Shown piece after piece: positions 8,742-19,307 of a DNA stretch of 64,000 bases. Both the position numbers and the translations under genes were made by a program. The notes under the pieces were generated by a model, which saw only the letters and a program-made list of their open reading frames with translations, had not been told where the DNA came from and did not search any database. The first letter of the stretch is position 1. Every line of letters begins with the position of its first letter. Origin of the DNA: an uncultured Flavobacteriales bacterium (GTDB lineage Bacteria > Bacteroidota > Bacteroidia > Flavobacteriales > UBA1820); assembly GCA_959608625.1 (NCBI GenBank), contig CAUHQV010000002.1, forward strand, positions 23,598 to 87,597, read 5' to 3'.

Positions 8742-9506
8742 ATGGAAGTAGCATTACAGTGGCTGAAAAATGCCCGGGGCATTATGTCCGAGATCGAGAA
8801 CACCCAACAGGAAAGTATCACCAAGGCCGCTACGGTCATGGCCGATTGCATCGAGAAAGGCCATTGGGTTCATACGTTCGGCTGCGGACACGCCACTATT
8901 CCTATTCAGGAGATGTATCCCCGTATCGGAGGTTTCGTAGGGTTCCACCCGATCTGCGAACTCCCGCTGACGTTCTTCACGCAGATCGTAGGTGACCTGG
9001 GCGTACACCAGTTCGTGTTCCTCGAACGCGTAGAAGGCTACGGAGTAGAGATCATGAAAGGTTATAATTTCGACAAGAACGACGTCATGTGGATCTTCTC
9101 CCACACGGGTATCAACAACGTGAACATCGACATCGCCCTGGAAGCTAAAAAGCGCGGTATGACGGTGATCGCTTACGGCGCCGTAGCTCAGGCCAAAGGC
9201 AAGAAAACCCGCCACTCTTCGGGCAAGACCATTTTCGAGATTGCCGATATGGTAGTGGATTCCTGCGCTCCTGCCGGAGATGCCACGGTGAAACTGAAAA
9301 ACAACTCCGACCCTGTGGGCCCTGTATCCACTATCGCATTCATCACTTGCGTATGGATGACGGTCTGCACGGTAGCCGAGATTCTGGACAAGCGCGGGGT
9401 GAAACTCTACATCCACCCGTCCCACAACGTACCTGGCGATACGACCGCTCCCGAGCGTCTGGCAGCTTGCCTGGCAGAATACAAACGCCGCGTAGCAGGG
9501 GTTTAA
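8742..9506 (+). CDS. SIS domain sugar-phosphate protein (UPF0309-like)
   Basis: A 254-residue protein with one SIS (sugar isomerase) fold, which binds phosphosugars. The N-terminal helix and the strand WVHTFGCGHATIPIQEMYPRIGGF match the UPF0309 group. The phosphosugar Ser/Thr loop is WIFSHTGINNVN, in place of the usual SxSG. The family acts on amino-sugar phosphates or related compounds, and no reaction is settled for UPF0309. Being last in the ROK kinase, MFS and SIS operon, it probably handles the phosphorylated sugar. A strong intrinsic terminator follows 36 bp after the stop. Confidence 0.78.
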   Translation: MEVALQWLKNARGIMSEIENTQQESITKAATVMADCIEKGHWVHTFGCGHATIPIQEMYPRIGGFVGFHPICELPLTFFTQIVGDLGVHQFVFLERVEGYGVEIMKGYNFDKNDVMWIFSHTGINNVNIDIALEAKKRGMTVIAYGAVAQAKGKKTRHSSGKTIFEIADMVVDSCAPAGDATVKLKNNSDPVGPVSTIAFITCVWMTVCTVAEILDKRGVKLYIHPSHNVPGDTTAPERLAACLAEYKRRVAGV

Positions 9507-9542
9507 TCCCATTCGTTTTCGGGTTTGACCCGGAAAACAGCA

Positions 9543-9576
9543 CCGCAGGAAGCCATACGGCTTCCTGCGGTTTTTT
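9543..9576 (+). terminator. intrinsic terminator of the sugar kinase operon
   Basis: A perfect 12-bp stem (CCGCAGGAAGCC / GGCTTCCTGCGG) with the 4-nt loop ATAC, followed by six T. It ends the kinase, transporter and SIS operon. Confidence 0.93.
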
Positions 9577-9641
9577 ATGAAAGAACCCCGCCGCGCGGTA
9601 AATTAATTCGCAAAATAGGCCTTATTGTGGAGTTTTTATTC

Positions 9642-9649
9642 TAAATTTG
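9642..9649 (+). promoter_or_regulatory. -7 box TAAATTTG upstream of the ABC ATPase gene
   Basis: An exact TAnnTTTG match 40 bp before the ATG. A TTG occurs only 14 nt upstream, closer than the usual 19-21, so only the -7 element is well supported. Confidence 0.5.
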
Positions 9650-9689
9650 TGCTTTACAGCATAAAAGCAACGGAATATCAGGTTTATAG

Positions 9690-10400
9690 ATGGAAGAAGT
9701 AATCACTCTGCGCGATATCACGCGCGATTTTGCCCTCGGTACGGAAACGGTAAAAGTACTCAAAGGGATAAGCCTCGACATAAAACGGGGCGAGTATGTA
9801 GCCCTGATGGGTCCTTCGGGCAGTGGAAAGTCAACGCTGATGAACCTTTTAGGATGCCTCGATACCCCTACCTCCGGTACTTATACGCTCAACGGGCACG
9901 ATGTGAGTTCTCTGGAGGATAATGAGCTGGCCGAGATACGGAATAAGGAGATCGGCTTCGTTTTCCAGACTTTTAACCTGTTGCCCCGCATCACGGCGCT
10001 CCAGAATGTGGCGTTGCCGATGATCTATGCCGGCATAGGGCAGTCGGAAAGGATGCGGCTGGCCGAAGAGGCGCTGGTGTCCGTCGGGTTGGCCGACCGG
10101 ATGACGCACCGCCCGAACCAGCTTTCCGGGGGTCAGCGGCAGAGGGTCGCCATCGCCCGCGCCCTGGTAAATCACCCGTCCATTATGCTGGCCGACGAGC
10201 CTACGGGTAACCTGGACTCCAAGACTTCGGTCGAGATCATGCAGCTTTTCCAAAAGATCCACGAACAGGGTAATACCATTATCGTAGTGACCCACGAAGA
10301 GGATATCGCCGATCATGCACACCGTATTATCCGCCTTCTCGACGGGCAGGTATGCGCCGATGAGCCCAACCATCATATCAAGCATTACGACAATATCTGA
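9690..10400 (+). CDS. ABC transporter ATPase, LolD/MacB type
   Basis: A 236-residue ATPase. Walker A is GPSGSGKST (41-49), the Q-loop is [12 protein letters not shown], the signature is [15 protein letters not shown] and Walker B is [14 protein letters not shown], followed by the H-loop VVTHEED. The TGNLDSKTS stretch and the overall length are those of the LolD/MacB/FtsE group, which drives lipoprotein release or substrate extrusion across the cell envelope. No permease gene is next to it, so the partner is encoded elsewhere. A bidirectional terminator separates it from the convergent bacterioferritin gene. Confidence 0.88.
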   Translation: MEEVITLRDITRDFALGTETVKVLKGISLDIKRGEYVALMGPSGSGKSTLMNLLGCLDTPTSGTYTLNGHDVSSLEDNELAEIRNKEIGFVFQTFNLLPRITALQNVALPMIYAGIGQSERMRLAEEALVSVGLADRMTHRPNQLSGGQRQRVAIARALVNHPSIMLADEPTGNLDSKTSVEIMQLFQKIHEQGNTIIVVTHEEDIADHAHRIIRLLDGQVCADEPNHHIKHYDNI

Positions 10401-10433
10401 TCCGGGAAAAATATCCCGGAGATATATTAAAAT

Positions 10434-10468
10434 AAAAAGGCGCGGACATTGTTGTCCGCGCCTTTTTT
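10434..10468. terminator. bidirectional intrinsic terminator
   Basis: A 10-bp stem (GGCGCGGACA / TGTCCGCGCC) with the loop TTGT, five A on the left and six T on the right. It serves the ABC ATPase on the plus strand and bacterioferritin on the minus strand. Confidence 0.9.
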
Positions 10469-10486
10469 ATGAGGTAACGATCGCCG

Positions 10487-10996
10487 TTAGTCGACGTTCG
10501 GTTCGTTGCCGGCAGCTTCGCTCTTGCTCCGCTCGAGAGACTGGAGCGCCAGGTAGTTGGCCCCGAACTTGCTGAGGTTGTCCTTTTCCGTGTCGAAAAT
10601 ATCCTCGTGCTTTTCTTCTTCGGCCGCCAGGTTCTCGAACATTTTCTTGGTCACCGAATCCGCGTTTTCGGCACAGATCTTAGCCCATTCGTTGTATTCA
10701 TTCACGCTGGTGTTCTCCATTTCCACGGCTTTTTCGAGCATCTTTTCCACTTCGTGGATCTTAGCCACCGGATGGGAGAGCTTCATTTCCACTTCGCCTT
10801 TGAGGAAACGGATGCGTTCGGCCAGGCGTTCCACATGGGTCATCTCGATGATGGCTATGCGGCGGAAGATATTCGATATCGGATCGTAACCGTAGTCGTC
10901 GCAATAGAAGTGGAAATACATGTACTGGTGTACGGCCGAAAGCTCCTCGGCGATGGCGCGGTTGAGCAGTTCGATGCTTTTTTCTTTTGTTTTCAT
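10487..10996 (-). CDS. bfr: bacterioferritin
   Basis: A 169-residue four-helix ferritin-like protein. All bacterioferritin diiron ligands are in register with E. coli Bfr: Glu18, Glu51, His54, Glu94, Glu127 and His130. Met52, the axial ligand of the shared haem, is also present in IIEMTH. It should form a 24-subunit cage that oxidises Fe(II) and stores iron while consuming H2O2 or O2. The C-terminus is a little longer than usual. It is a single-gene unit convergent with the ABC ATPase. Nothing clear is visible in its promoter region, which it shares divergently with ugd. Confidence 0.92.
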   Translation of the reverse strand: MKTKEKSIELLNRAIAEELSAVHQYMYFHFYCDDYGYDPISNIFRRIAIIEMTHVERLAERIRFLKGEVEMKLSHPVAKIHEVEKMLEKAVEMENTSVNEYNEWAKICAENADSVTKKMFENLAAEEEKHEDIFDTEKDNLSKFGANYLALQSLERSKSEAAGNEPNVD

Positions 10997-11199
10997 GATG
11001 ATGAATATTTTGGGTTATTTAAGTTATCCTTACAGGTCAACTAAGTTAAGGCTTTTTTCCGAACGGGAGGGCGCCGTTAAGTTAAAAAAAATATAAACAC
11101 CCGTCGGAGGATTTTTGCCGCCGTTTTTTTATCGAAATAGTGTCGTATCTTTACCACAGTTTTTACAGGAAAGAATTAAGAACAATATTCTGAGGAGAA

Positions 11200-12513
11200 A
11201 TGAATATAGCGATAGTGGGTACCGGATACGTCGGGCTGGTGACAGGGGCTTGTTTTGCCGAACTGGGGATCGACGTGACATGCGTAGATATTGACAGCGA
11301 AAAGATAGGGAAAATAAAAAGCGGGGTGATGCCCATTTACGAACCGGGCCTCGAGGAACTGGTGCGTAAGAATATGGAAATGGAACGCCTCCATTTCACC
11401 ACCGACCTCACGTCGGTACTGGATAAAGTGTCCGTCATTTTCAGCGCCGTAGGCACTCCTCCGGACGAGGACGGCAGCGCGGATCTGAAATATGTATTGG
11501 AAGTGGCGCGCACGGTGGGGCGGAACATGAAGAAGCCCGTTCTGCTGGTGACCAAGAGCACGGTCCCCGTGGGGACGTCCGAGAAAGTAAAGCAGGCGAT
11601 CCGGGAGGAATTGGCCGTCCGCGGGGTAGATATCCCGTTCGATGTGGCGTCCAACCCGGAATTCCTCAAGGAAGGAGCCGCGATCAAGGATTTCATGAAC
11701 CCGGACCGGGTAGTGGTGGGTGTGGAAAATGAAAATGCCCGCCGGCTGATGGAAAAACTGTACAAGCCGTTCCTGCTGAACAACCGTACCATTCTGTTCA
11801 TGGACGTGGCCTCGGCGGAGATGACCAAATACGCAGCCAACGCGATGCTGGCCACCCGTATCAGTTTTATGAACGATGTGGCCAGCCTGTGCGAACGCAC
11901 AGGAGCCAATGTCGATATGGTGCGCAAAGGTATCGGTTCGGACGGCCGGATCGGCAGCCGCTTCCTGTATGCGGGGTGCGGTTACGGGGGGTCGTGCTTT
12001 CCGAAAGACGTGAAGGCACTGATCCATACCGGGCGCCAGTACGGTTACGACATGAAAGTGATAGAGGCGGTCGAAGAAGTGAACGAGCGGCAGAAGAGCC
12101 TGATGTTCGATAAAGTATCCAAGGAGTTCGGCGGCGATCTGGCCGGGAAGACGGTAGCCATCTGGGGGCTTTCGTTCAAGCCGGAGACCGACGATATGCG
12201 CGAAGCGCCGTCGCTGGTGGTGATCGAAAAATTGCTGGGGGCCGGAGCAAAAGTAAGAGTATACGATCCGATCGCTATGCCGGAGGCCGAACGCCGCCTG
12301 GATGGCCGGGTGGAATACGGAAGCGATATGTACGAAGCGGCGGAAGGCGCGGATGCGCTGATCGTACTCACCGAATGGAAACAATTCCGCATCCCGGACT
12401 GGAAAAAACTCCGGGGCCTGATGAAAGGGAACGTGGTGGCCGACGGGCGCAACATTTACGATTTTGCGGAGCTGACCGATGAGGGCTTCGTACACCTGCG
12501 GATAGGAAAATAA
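11200..12513 (+). CDS. ugd: UDP-glucose 6-dehydrogenase
   Basis: A 437-residue enzyme that oxidises UDP-glucose to UDP-glucuronate with two NAD+, for surface polysaccharide synthesis. The N-terminal Rossmann motif is IVGTGYVGL. The substrate-binding region has SNPEFLKEG. The catalytic Cys266 lies in GCGYGGSCFPKDV. The C-terminal UDP-binding domain contains WGLSFKPETDDMREAPS. Length is normal for the family. A weak -7 box, TATCTTTA, lies about 50 bp upstream. The head-GIN gene follows after 19 bp and may be co-transcribed, though with no obvious functional link. Confidence 0.95.
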   Translation: MNIAIVGTGYVGLVTGACFAELGIDVTCVDIDSEKIGKIKSGVMPIYEPGLEELVRKNMEMERLHFTTDLTSVLDKVSVIFSAVGTPPDEDGSADLKYVLEVARTVGRNMKKPVLLVTKSTVPVGTSEKVKQAIREELAVRGVDIPFDVASNPEFLKEGAAIKDFMNPDRVVVGVENENARRLMEKLYKPFLLNNRTILFMDVASAEMTKYAANAMLATRISFMNDVASLCERTGANVDMVRKGIGSDGRIGSRFLYAGCGYGGSCFPKDVKALIHTGRQYGYDMKVIEAVEEVNERQKSLMFDKVSKEFGGDLAGKTVAIWGLSFKPETDDMREAPSLVVIEKLLGAGAKVRVYDPIAMPEAERRLDGRVEYGSDMYEAAEGADALIVLTEWKQFRIPDWKKLRGLMKGNVVADGRNIYDFAELTDEGFVHLRIGK

Positions 12514-12532
12514 ACCTCAAAAACAGATAGAT

Positions 12533-13216
12533 ATGAAAACATGGAGATTATGGGCGTTGGTTGCATTGGCGTTTTCGTGTACGGCGCTTTCGGCTCAGGA
12601 AAAAATATACCGTCCTACGGGTTTTTCCGGGGTGGACGTTTCGACCAAGATAAAAGCCCGGCTTATCGCTTCGGGCGAGAACAAAGTGGTCGTTACAGGG
12701 GATAAGATCGACAATATCGTAGTCAAGGAAGATAAGGGGCGCCTGGTCATCCGTTTCAAATCGACTAAAGGTATCGGGGCCGATCCGGTTCCGGTAGCTG
12801 TATATTATAAATCGCCACTGACCTATATCGGTGCTTCGGGCGATAGCGAGATCGAGGCGGAAAGCGTACTCAAAGGCGGCAATATCCGCATCGATGCCGG
12901 AAAGGGCGCTTTCGTCAAAGCATCGGTAACGGCCGATACGTTGCGCGCGTCCATTGCGGCCGGCGGTCAGATACAGGCCCAGGGCGATGTGAAGGCATTG
13001 GACGTAAGCATTAAGACCGGGGGCCAGTTCAACGGGTATGAACTCGTAGCGGACGATGCCGAGGTCAACATCACGGCCGGCGGCACGGCATATGTTTATG
13101 CCACCAAGAATACGAAAGCCCGGGTCGGGATGGGCGGAAAAGTTTACTGCAAAGGCCCTGCCAAAGTGGACGGCCGCACGACGATGGGCGGAACGGTTGT
13201 CATGGCCGAAGATTGA
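12533..13216 (+). CDS. secreted head-GIN (DUF2807) adhesin-like protein
   Basis: A 227-residue protein with a Sec signal peptide (cleavage about after LSAQ). The remainder is one DUF2807 (putative auto-transporter adhesin, head-GIN) domain: it starts with FSGVDVSTKIKARLIASGEN and then has repeated beta-strand units rich in Gly and Asp, such as SGDSEIEAESVLKGGNIRIDAG. These form a short right-handed beta solenoid in the periplasm or at the surface. The function of the family is not established. It lies 19 bp after ugd. Confidence 0.83.
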   Translation: MKTWRLWALVALAFSCTALSAQEKIYRPTGFSGVDVSTKIKARLIASGENKVVVTGDKIDNIVVKEDKGRLVIRFKSTKGIGADPVPVAVYYKSPLTYIGASGDSEIEAESVLKGGNIRIDAGKGAFVKASVTADTLRASIAAGGQIQAQGDVKALDVSIKTGGQFNGYELVADDAEVNITAGGTAYVYATKNTKARVGMGGKVYCKGPAKVDGRTTMGGTVVMAED

Positions 13217-13260
13217 GCTTTTTACAAGGTTTGGTAACTATATCAACAATATACCCCGCA

Positions 13261-13290
13261 AAAAACGGAGGCCCTTGGGCCTCCGTATTT
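13261..13290. terminator. bidirectional intrinsic terminator
   Basis: A 9-bp GC-rich stem (CGGAGGCCC / GGGCCTCCG) with a 2-nt loop. It has six A on the left (a good U-tract for the minus-strand methyltransferase) and TATTTT on the right for the head-GIN gene. Confidence 0.85.
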
Positions 13291-13308
13291 TGCGGGGTGT
13301 GAGCGGGA

Positions 13309-14532
13309 TTATTCCGCCTGCGGCGTTGGTTTGTCTTCGGCTGAAGCCCCTCCCGTAGAATCTTCGGGGTCTTTGGGAGTACGGCGGGTGCCGGCGTACA
13401 GTTCGTATTTTACGAATCGGGCTTCCAGGTTGGCGTTCATCAGTGGGATAGACCGGCTGGTACGAAGGCCTACGGATTTCAGCCCTTCTTTCGACCCGGT
13501 GATCATCCAGGCGACCGTATCGGGGTACGAAGTTTTTAATGTATCGCCGACTTTCTTGTAAAATACGGTCTCGTCTATTTCGAGCCGTTCCCCGTAGGGC
13601 GGGTTGAATATCAGCGTCCAACGGCCCTTTTCGGGCCTTTTCGAATGGAAAAAGTCCTGCCGGGATACTTTGATGAACTCATCCAGTCCGGCGTTGGTAA
13701 CGTTTTCGATGGCCTTTGCCACGGCGGAGGGCGCCTTGTCCCGGCCGATGATCTCGATGCCGGGTTCCCGCATCTTTTTGAGGGATATTTCTTTTATTTT
13801 CTCGAACAGTTCCGCATCGAAATCTTTCCACGATTGGAATCCGAAGCGTTCTTTGTGGATACAGGGTGGAATATTGGCAGCGACCATCGCGGCTTCTATC
13901 AGGATCGTACCCGAACCGCACATCGGATCCATGAAATCCGTCAGGCCGCGCCAGCCGGAGAGCAGCACCAGCCCGGCGGCCAGCACTTCGTTGATGGGGG
14001 CGATATTGGTAACCGAACGGTACCCGCGTTTGTGCAGGCCGAGCGAACTGTCCAGCGATACCGTGAGGGTGCGGTCCGACAGGTGGACGTTCACTTTCAG
14101 GGAGGGGTTGTCCCGGTTTACATCCGGGCGGGCGTTCATTTTGTCGCGGATACGGTCGACGATGGCGTCCTTTGCCTTTAATGTGACGTAATGGCTGTTG
14201 GTGAACAATTCGGAGTTTACCGTCGCGTCTATCGCGATGGAATCGCGCGCGCTGATGTAGCGTTCCCAGGGGATGTTGTATATCGATTTGTAGAATTGGG
14301 TCTCGTTGAACACTTTTTCGGTCTTCAGCGGGACGAGCACCGAAAGGGCGGTGCGCAGGCAAAGGTTGGCTTTGTACAGGAAGCCTTTGTCCCCGTAGAA
14401 CGATACGGCCCGGCGCGCCGGTTCCACCCGCATCGCCCCCAGGTTGCGCAGTTCTTCCGCCAGGACTTCTTCGAGTCCGTAGAACGTTTTGGCGGTCATC
14501 AGAAAATTGCCTTCGGGTATGTTTTTCGCCAT
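13309..14532 (-). CDS. THUMP-domain class I rRNA methyltransferase, RlmL-like
   Basis: A 407-residue protein. Residues about 1-160 hold an N-terminal ferredoxin-like plus THUMP RNA-binding region. Residues about 165-380 are the class I SAM methyltransferase, with the SAM site DPMCGSGTILIEAAM and the catalytic NPPYGERL. The N-(D/N)PPY type methylates exocyclic nitrogens, and the closest described relatives make m2G2445 in 23S rRNA. The C-terminal 30 residues are a low-complexity acidic tail. I start at the ATG giving MAKNIPEG rather than the TTG eight codons upstream. It is convergent with the head-GIN gene and divergent from gyrB. Confidence 0.87.
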   Translation of the reverse strand: MAKNIPEGNFLMTAKTFYGLEEVLAEELRNLGAMRVEPARRAVSFYGDKGFLYKANLCLRTALSVLVPLKTEKVFNETQFYKSIYNIPWERYISARDSIAIDATVNSELFTNSHYVTLKAKDAIVDRIRDKMNARPDVNRDNPSLKVNVHLSDRTLTVSLDSSLGLHKRGYRSVTNIAPINEVLAAGLVLLSGWRGLTDFMDPMCGSGTILIEAAMVAANIPPCIHKERFGFQSWKDFDAELFEKIKEISLKKMREPGIEIIGRDKAPSAVAKAIENVTNAGLDEFIKVSRQDFFHSKRPEKGRWTLIFNPPYGERLEIDETVFYKKVGDTLKTSYPDTVAWMITGSKEGLKSVGLRTSRSIPLMNANLEARFVKYELYAGTRRTPKDPEDSTGGASAEDKPTPQAE

Positions 14533-14667
14533 CTTGGTCGGTGTGTTTTGCGGCAAAGGTACGCATTCTCCCGCGGGCTGTGCGAATTATTGCGAAAAAG
14601 GTGAGCCAGGCCTTTCTTTAGGGTGTTTTTAGGAGATGAAATAAGCGGTTTTTCGGGAAAAAATCCG

Positions 14668-14675
14668 TATCTTTG
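14668..14675 (+). promoter_or_regulatory. -7 box TATCTTTG of gyrB
   Basis: An exact TAnnTTTG match 32 bp before the gyrB ATG, with a T-rich block about 15-20 nt upstream but no clear TTG. Confidence 0.6.
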
Positions 14676-14686
14676 TGTGTTCTTAA

Positions 14687-16660
<1,974 letters not shown>

Positions 16661-16684
16661 AAGGGCCGTAACATGTTTTAAAAA

Positions 16685-16712
16685 GCCGGAATAATTTATT
16701 CCGGCTTTTTTT
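16685..16712 (+). terminator. intrinsic terminator of gyrB
   Basis: A 9-bp stem (GCCGGAATA / TATTCCGGC) with the loop ATT, followed by seven T. Confidence 0.9.
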
Positions 16713-16713
16713 A

Positions 16714-16743
16714 TTGTGTCAAGAATGATTACCTTTACATTTG
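16714..16743 (+). promoter_or_regulatory. promoter of the PCMD gene
   Basis: TTG (16714-16716), exactly 19 nt, then TACATTTG (16736-16743): a textbook Bacteroidota promoter. The ATG is 51 bp downstream. Confidence 0.8.
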
Positions 16744-16744
16744 A

Positions 16745-16769
16745 TTAAGAAATTTTATACGTTTCTTAA
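16745..16769 (+). promoter_or_regulatory. inverted repeat in the PCMD leader
   Basis: A perfect 8-bp inverted repeat, TTAAGAAA and TTTCTTAA, with a 9-nt spacer, begins 2 nt after the -7 box and so spans the expected transcription start. It could be an operator or a weak 5' hairpin. Confidence 0.45.
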
Positions 16770-16793
16770 CCTTACAGCCAAACTTACAGAATT

Positions 16794-17753
16794 ATGAAAA
16801 AATCATTGATTACGGCTTTTTGTTTATTTGCCCCCTTGTGGGCTTACGCGCAGCAGGATACGCTCAAGCCCGTCGCTTTCGGGGATTTCGATCATTGGCT
16901 GGTGCGTAAGATCAAAGAATCGTTTGTCATCGGCGGCAATGAAGCCACCGTATATGCCATAGCTCCTACCGATACGATCGTAAGCACCGATGCTTACGTC
17001 AACAAATCCAAATCGCCCTGGTCTTCGTCCAATGTGATGGCTAAAGTAGCCGGCGTGGTAAAGACGTCCGTGACGGTATTCCCTGAGAAGCGGGGCGATG
17101 GTTACAGCGCCCGGATGGATACGAAATTGGAAAAAGTAAAAGTGCTCGGGATGGTGAATATCTCGGTGCTGGCCTCGGGCAGTATATTCCTGGGCCGTAC
17201 GATCGAACCTATCCGGGGGGCTAACGACCCGTATAAGAACCTCGATATGGGAATTCACTTTGCCGGAAAACCGGATGCGGTGGTATTCGATTACAAGGCT
17301 AAAATATCACCCGATACGATGGTCACCCGGGCCACAGGCAGCGGCATATCCAAAGTGAAAGGCCGCGACCGCGCCGAAGTGGTTGTCTTTTTGCAGAAAC
17401 GGTGGGAAGACGAGAAAGGCAATATTTTCGCCCAGCGCATCGGTACGGCGCGCGAACGGTTCGACAAGACCATACCCGACTGGAAGAACGGCCACCGGAC
17501 GGAGATCCATTACGGGGATATAACCGGACAGCCGTATTACGACGAATCGATGGATCTGATGGAAGAAGGGCTTTTCTATGCGATGAACAGCAAAGGCAAA
17601 ATGGTTCCCGTCCAGGAAACGTGCTGGGGAGGAAAGGAAGTGACGCCAACCCATATGATCATGATGTTCTCTTCGGGATCGCTGGGCGCTTTTACGGGCT
17701 CTTTGGGCAATTCGCTATGGGTTGACAATGTGAAACTGGAATATCGGAAATAG
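16794..17753 (+). CDS. secreted PCMD-domain protein (putative carbohydrate metabolism)
   Basis: A 319-residue protein with a Sec signal peptide (cleavage about after AYAQ). The mature part looks like the PCMD (putative carbohydrate metabolism domain) fold common in Bacteroidota: WSSSNVMAKVAGVVKTSVT near the start, SIFLGRTIEP and PYKNLDMGIHFAGKPDAVVFDYK in the middle, and SLGAFTGSLGNSLWVDNVKLEY at the end. Members are surface or periplasmic, and some bind glycans. No SusC/D or glycosidase lies nearby. It has its own well-formed promoter and lies 22 bp ahead of the SDR gene. Confidence 0.65.
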   Translation: MKKSLITAFCLFAPLWAYAQQDTLKPVAFGDFDHWLVRKIKESFVIGGNEATVYAIAPTDTIVSTDAYVNKSKSPWSSSNVMAKVAGVVKTSVTVFPEKRGDGYSARMDTKLEKVKVLGMVNISVLASGSIFLGRTIEPIRGANDPYKNLDMGIHFAGKPDAVVFDYKAKISPDTMVTRATGSGISKVKGRDRAEVVVFLQKRWEDEKGNIFAQRIGTARERFDKTIPDWKNGHRTEIHYGDITGQPYYDESMDLMEEGLFYAMNSKGKMVPVQETCWGGKEVTPTHMIMMFSSGSLGAFTGSLGNSLWVDNVKLEYRK

Positions 17754-17775
17754 CCGGAACAGACCTCAAGCTGAT

Positions 17776-18642
17776 ATGAACAACAACTGGGTAATAGTCA
17801 CCGGAGCGGACAGGGGAATCGGGGAAAGCCTTGCCGGTCTGCTGGCGGATATGGATTACGGGGTCATCATGGCCTGTAAAAATGTGGAAAAAGCAGCGAA
17901 TGTGTTCGAGCATCTCCGCTATATCACATCCAATAAGGATATGAGGCTGATGCCCCTCGATCTGTCCTCCCTGGAATCCGTGGCTTCGTTCGTGCGTTCT
18001 ATCGATGAAAAAGGATACAATGTCCGCGCCCTGGTGAACAATGCGGCGACTATCCGTAAGAAATACACCGAAACGGCCGACGGATTTGAAACGACGGTCG
18101 GGGTGAATTACGTGGGAACCTATCTTCTCACCCGGCTTATGATGCCGATCCTCAAACGTTCCGAAGGGCTTTCCAAGATCATGAATACCGTGTCGGTGAT
18201 GAGCAAGTTCGCCCGGGTGGACAAGGATTTTTTTACCATTCCTGCTAAAAAATACCGACGGATAAAGGCTTACGGGGCTTCCAAACTCGCCCTGTTGATG
18301 TTTACCCAGAGCCTGACCGAAAAATTGGGAAAAAAGGCAGGGGTGGAGGCAAATGCGTTCAATCCGGGGCTGGTCAACACCAAGATGCTGACGATGCACA
18401 ATTGGTTGGATCCGCTATTCAATTTGTTGGTGCGGCCATTGCTCAAGACAGCCGAGCAGGCGGCCACACAGGAGTGCGAGGCGCTGTTCCCGAAAAAAGA
18501 AAAAGGCGGAGGCCGCGTTTATACCGGTCACCGGCAATTTTTGATCCGGGACTTTGCGGCGGCGCACAGATATAAGAACTGGCTGTATGACACAACGGAA
18601 GAAATTCTCCGGGAAAAAGGATATGACCTGGATCCGGTATGA
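17776..18642 (+). CDS. short-chain dehydrogenase/reductase
   Basis: A 288-residue SDR. The cofactor motif is TGADRGIGESLA, followed by LVNNAA. The catalytic tyrosine and lysine are Tyr166 and Lys170 in YGASK, with NTVSVMS supplying the serine. The C-terminal extension with GGGRVYTGHRQF is like retinol-dehydrogenase-type SDRs. The substrate cannot be inferred. It lies 22 bp after the PCMD gene and ends in a very long hairpin shared with the convergent ORF6N gene. Confidence 0.85.
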   Translation: MNNNWVIVTGADRGIGESLAGLLADMDYGVIMACKNVEKAANVFEHLRYITSNKDMRLMPLDLSSLESVASFVRSIDEKGYNVRALVNNAATIRKKYTETADGFETTVGVNYVGTYLLTRLMMPILKRSEGLSKIMNTVSVMSKFARVDKDFFTIPAKKYRRIKAYGASKLALLMFTQSLTEKLGKKAGVEANAFNPGLVNTKMLTMHNWLDPLFNLLVRPLLKTAEQAATQECEALFPKKEKGGGRVYTGHRQFLIRDFAAAHRYKNWLYDTTEEILREKGYDLDPV

Positions 18643-18650
18643 ATTTAAAC

Positions 18651-18703
18651 GGTCGGAAATAAAAAAAGCCTGCGATTACCGCAGGCTTTTTTTATTTCCG
18701 ACC
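18651..18703. terminator. bidirectional terminator with a 24-bp perfect stem
   Basis: Positions 18651-18674 and 18680-18703 are perfect reverse complements (24 bp) around the loop ATTAC. The inner GCCTGCG/CGCAGGC core is flanked by seven A and seven T. The right arm includes the last codons and stop of the ORF6N gene, so this gene's 3' end is part of the structure. Confidence 0.92.
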
Positions 18704-19264
18704 GCCCCGTTTGACGGTATGTTTTACTTTGAGTACAGCTAAATTCAACTCGACGGTCGTTTCCATCCCGGTGACTTCCCGGTCTTCTCCCATCAAGTCG
18801 GAAATGATCCGCTGGCTTTTCTTGATCAGGGGCTCCTGTTTTGCTACGCTGTTCGTGCCCGACAGTTTGGTCACCGTGGCGGAAAGTTCCCGGACTTTGG
18901 CGAACGTTTCCACGATAGCGAGGGTCGCCTGGGTGGCTGCCGGGCTTTTCAGTACGGTGGCCAGCATATAAAGGCCTTTTTCCGTAAATGCTTTGGGCGG
19001 GTATTTTGAATACCTACCCCGCCCTGGCGAAGAGGCATTCGTCTCGCCCGGTTTCGGAAGGGCTTTTTTCAGCCCATCGTTCTCTTCGACGGATAGTTCG
19101 AACACGTAACCGGCCGGGAATTTGTCCGGGTTGTTCTTGACAGCCTGGTTCACTTCCCGGGTCTGTACGCCGTATAGGGTAGCCACATCCCGATCCAGCA
19201 GGATATTCTGCCGACGGATGCGCATCATGCGCACTTCTACGTCGTTCGATTTTATCAAATCCAT
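18692..19264 (-). CDS. ORF6N domain DNA-binding protein
   Basis: A 190-residue protein. The N-terminal ORF6N domain (KilA-N related) covers residues about 5-95 and includes RRQNILLDRDVATLYGVQTREVNQAVKNN and FTEKGLYMLATVL. The C-terminal half is helical and charged. ORF6N domains come from phage antirepressors, but in Bacteroidota they also occur as solitary chromosomal genes, as here. It is probably a DNA-binding regulator with unknown targets. Its C-terminal codons overlap the 24-bp hairpin shared with the SDR gene. Confidence 0.82.
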   Translation of the reverse strand: MDLIKSNDVEVRMMRIRRQNILLDRDVATLYGVQTREVNQAVKNNPDKFPAGYVFELSVEENDGLKKALPKPGETNASSPGRGRYSKYPPKAFTEKGLYMLATVLKSPAATQATLAIVETFAKVRELSATVTKLSGTNSVAKQEPLIKKSQRIISDLMGEDREVTGMETTVELNLAVLKVKHTVKRGGRK

Positions 19265-19307
19265 AGGCCGGACGGGTGGTTTGGGGAGAATTAGGCTCCC
19301 GGTTTAT

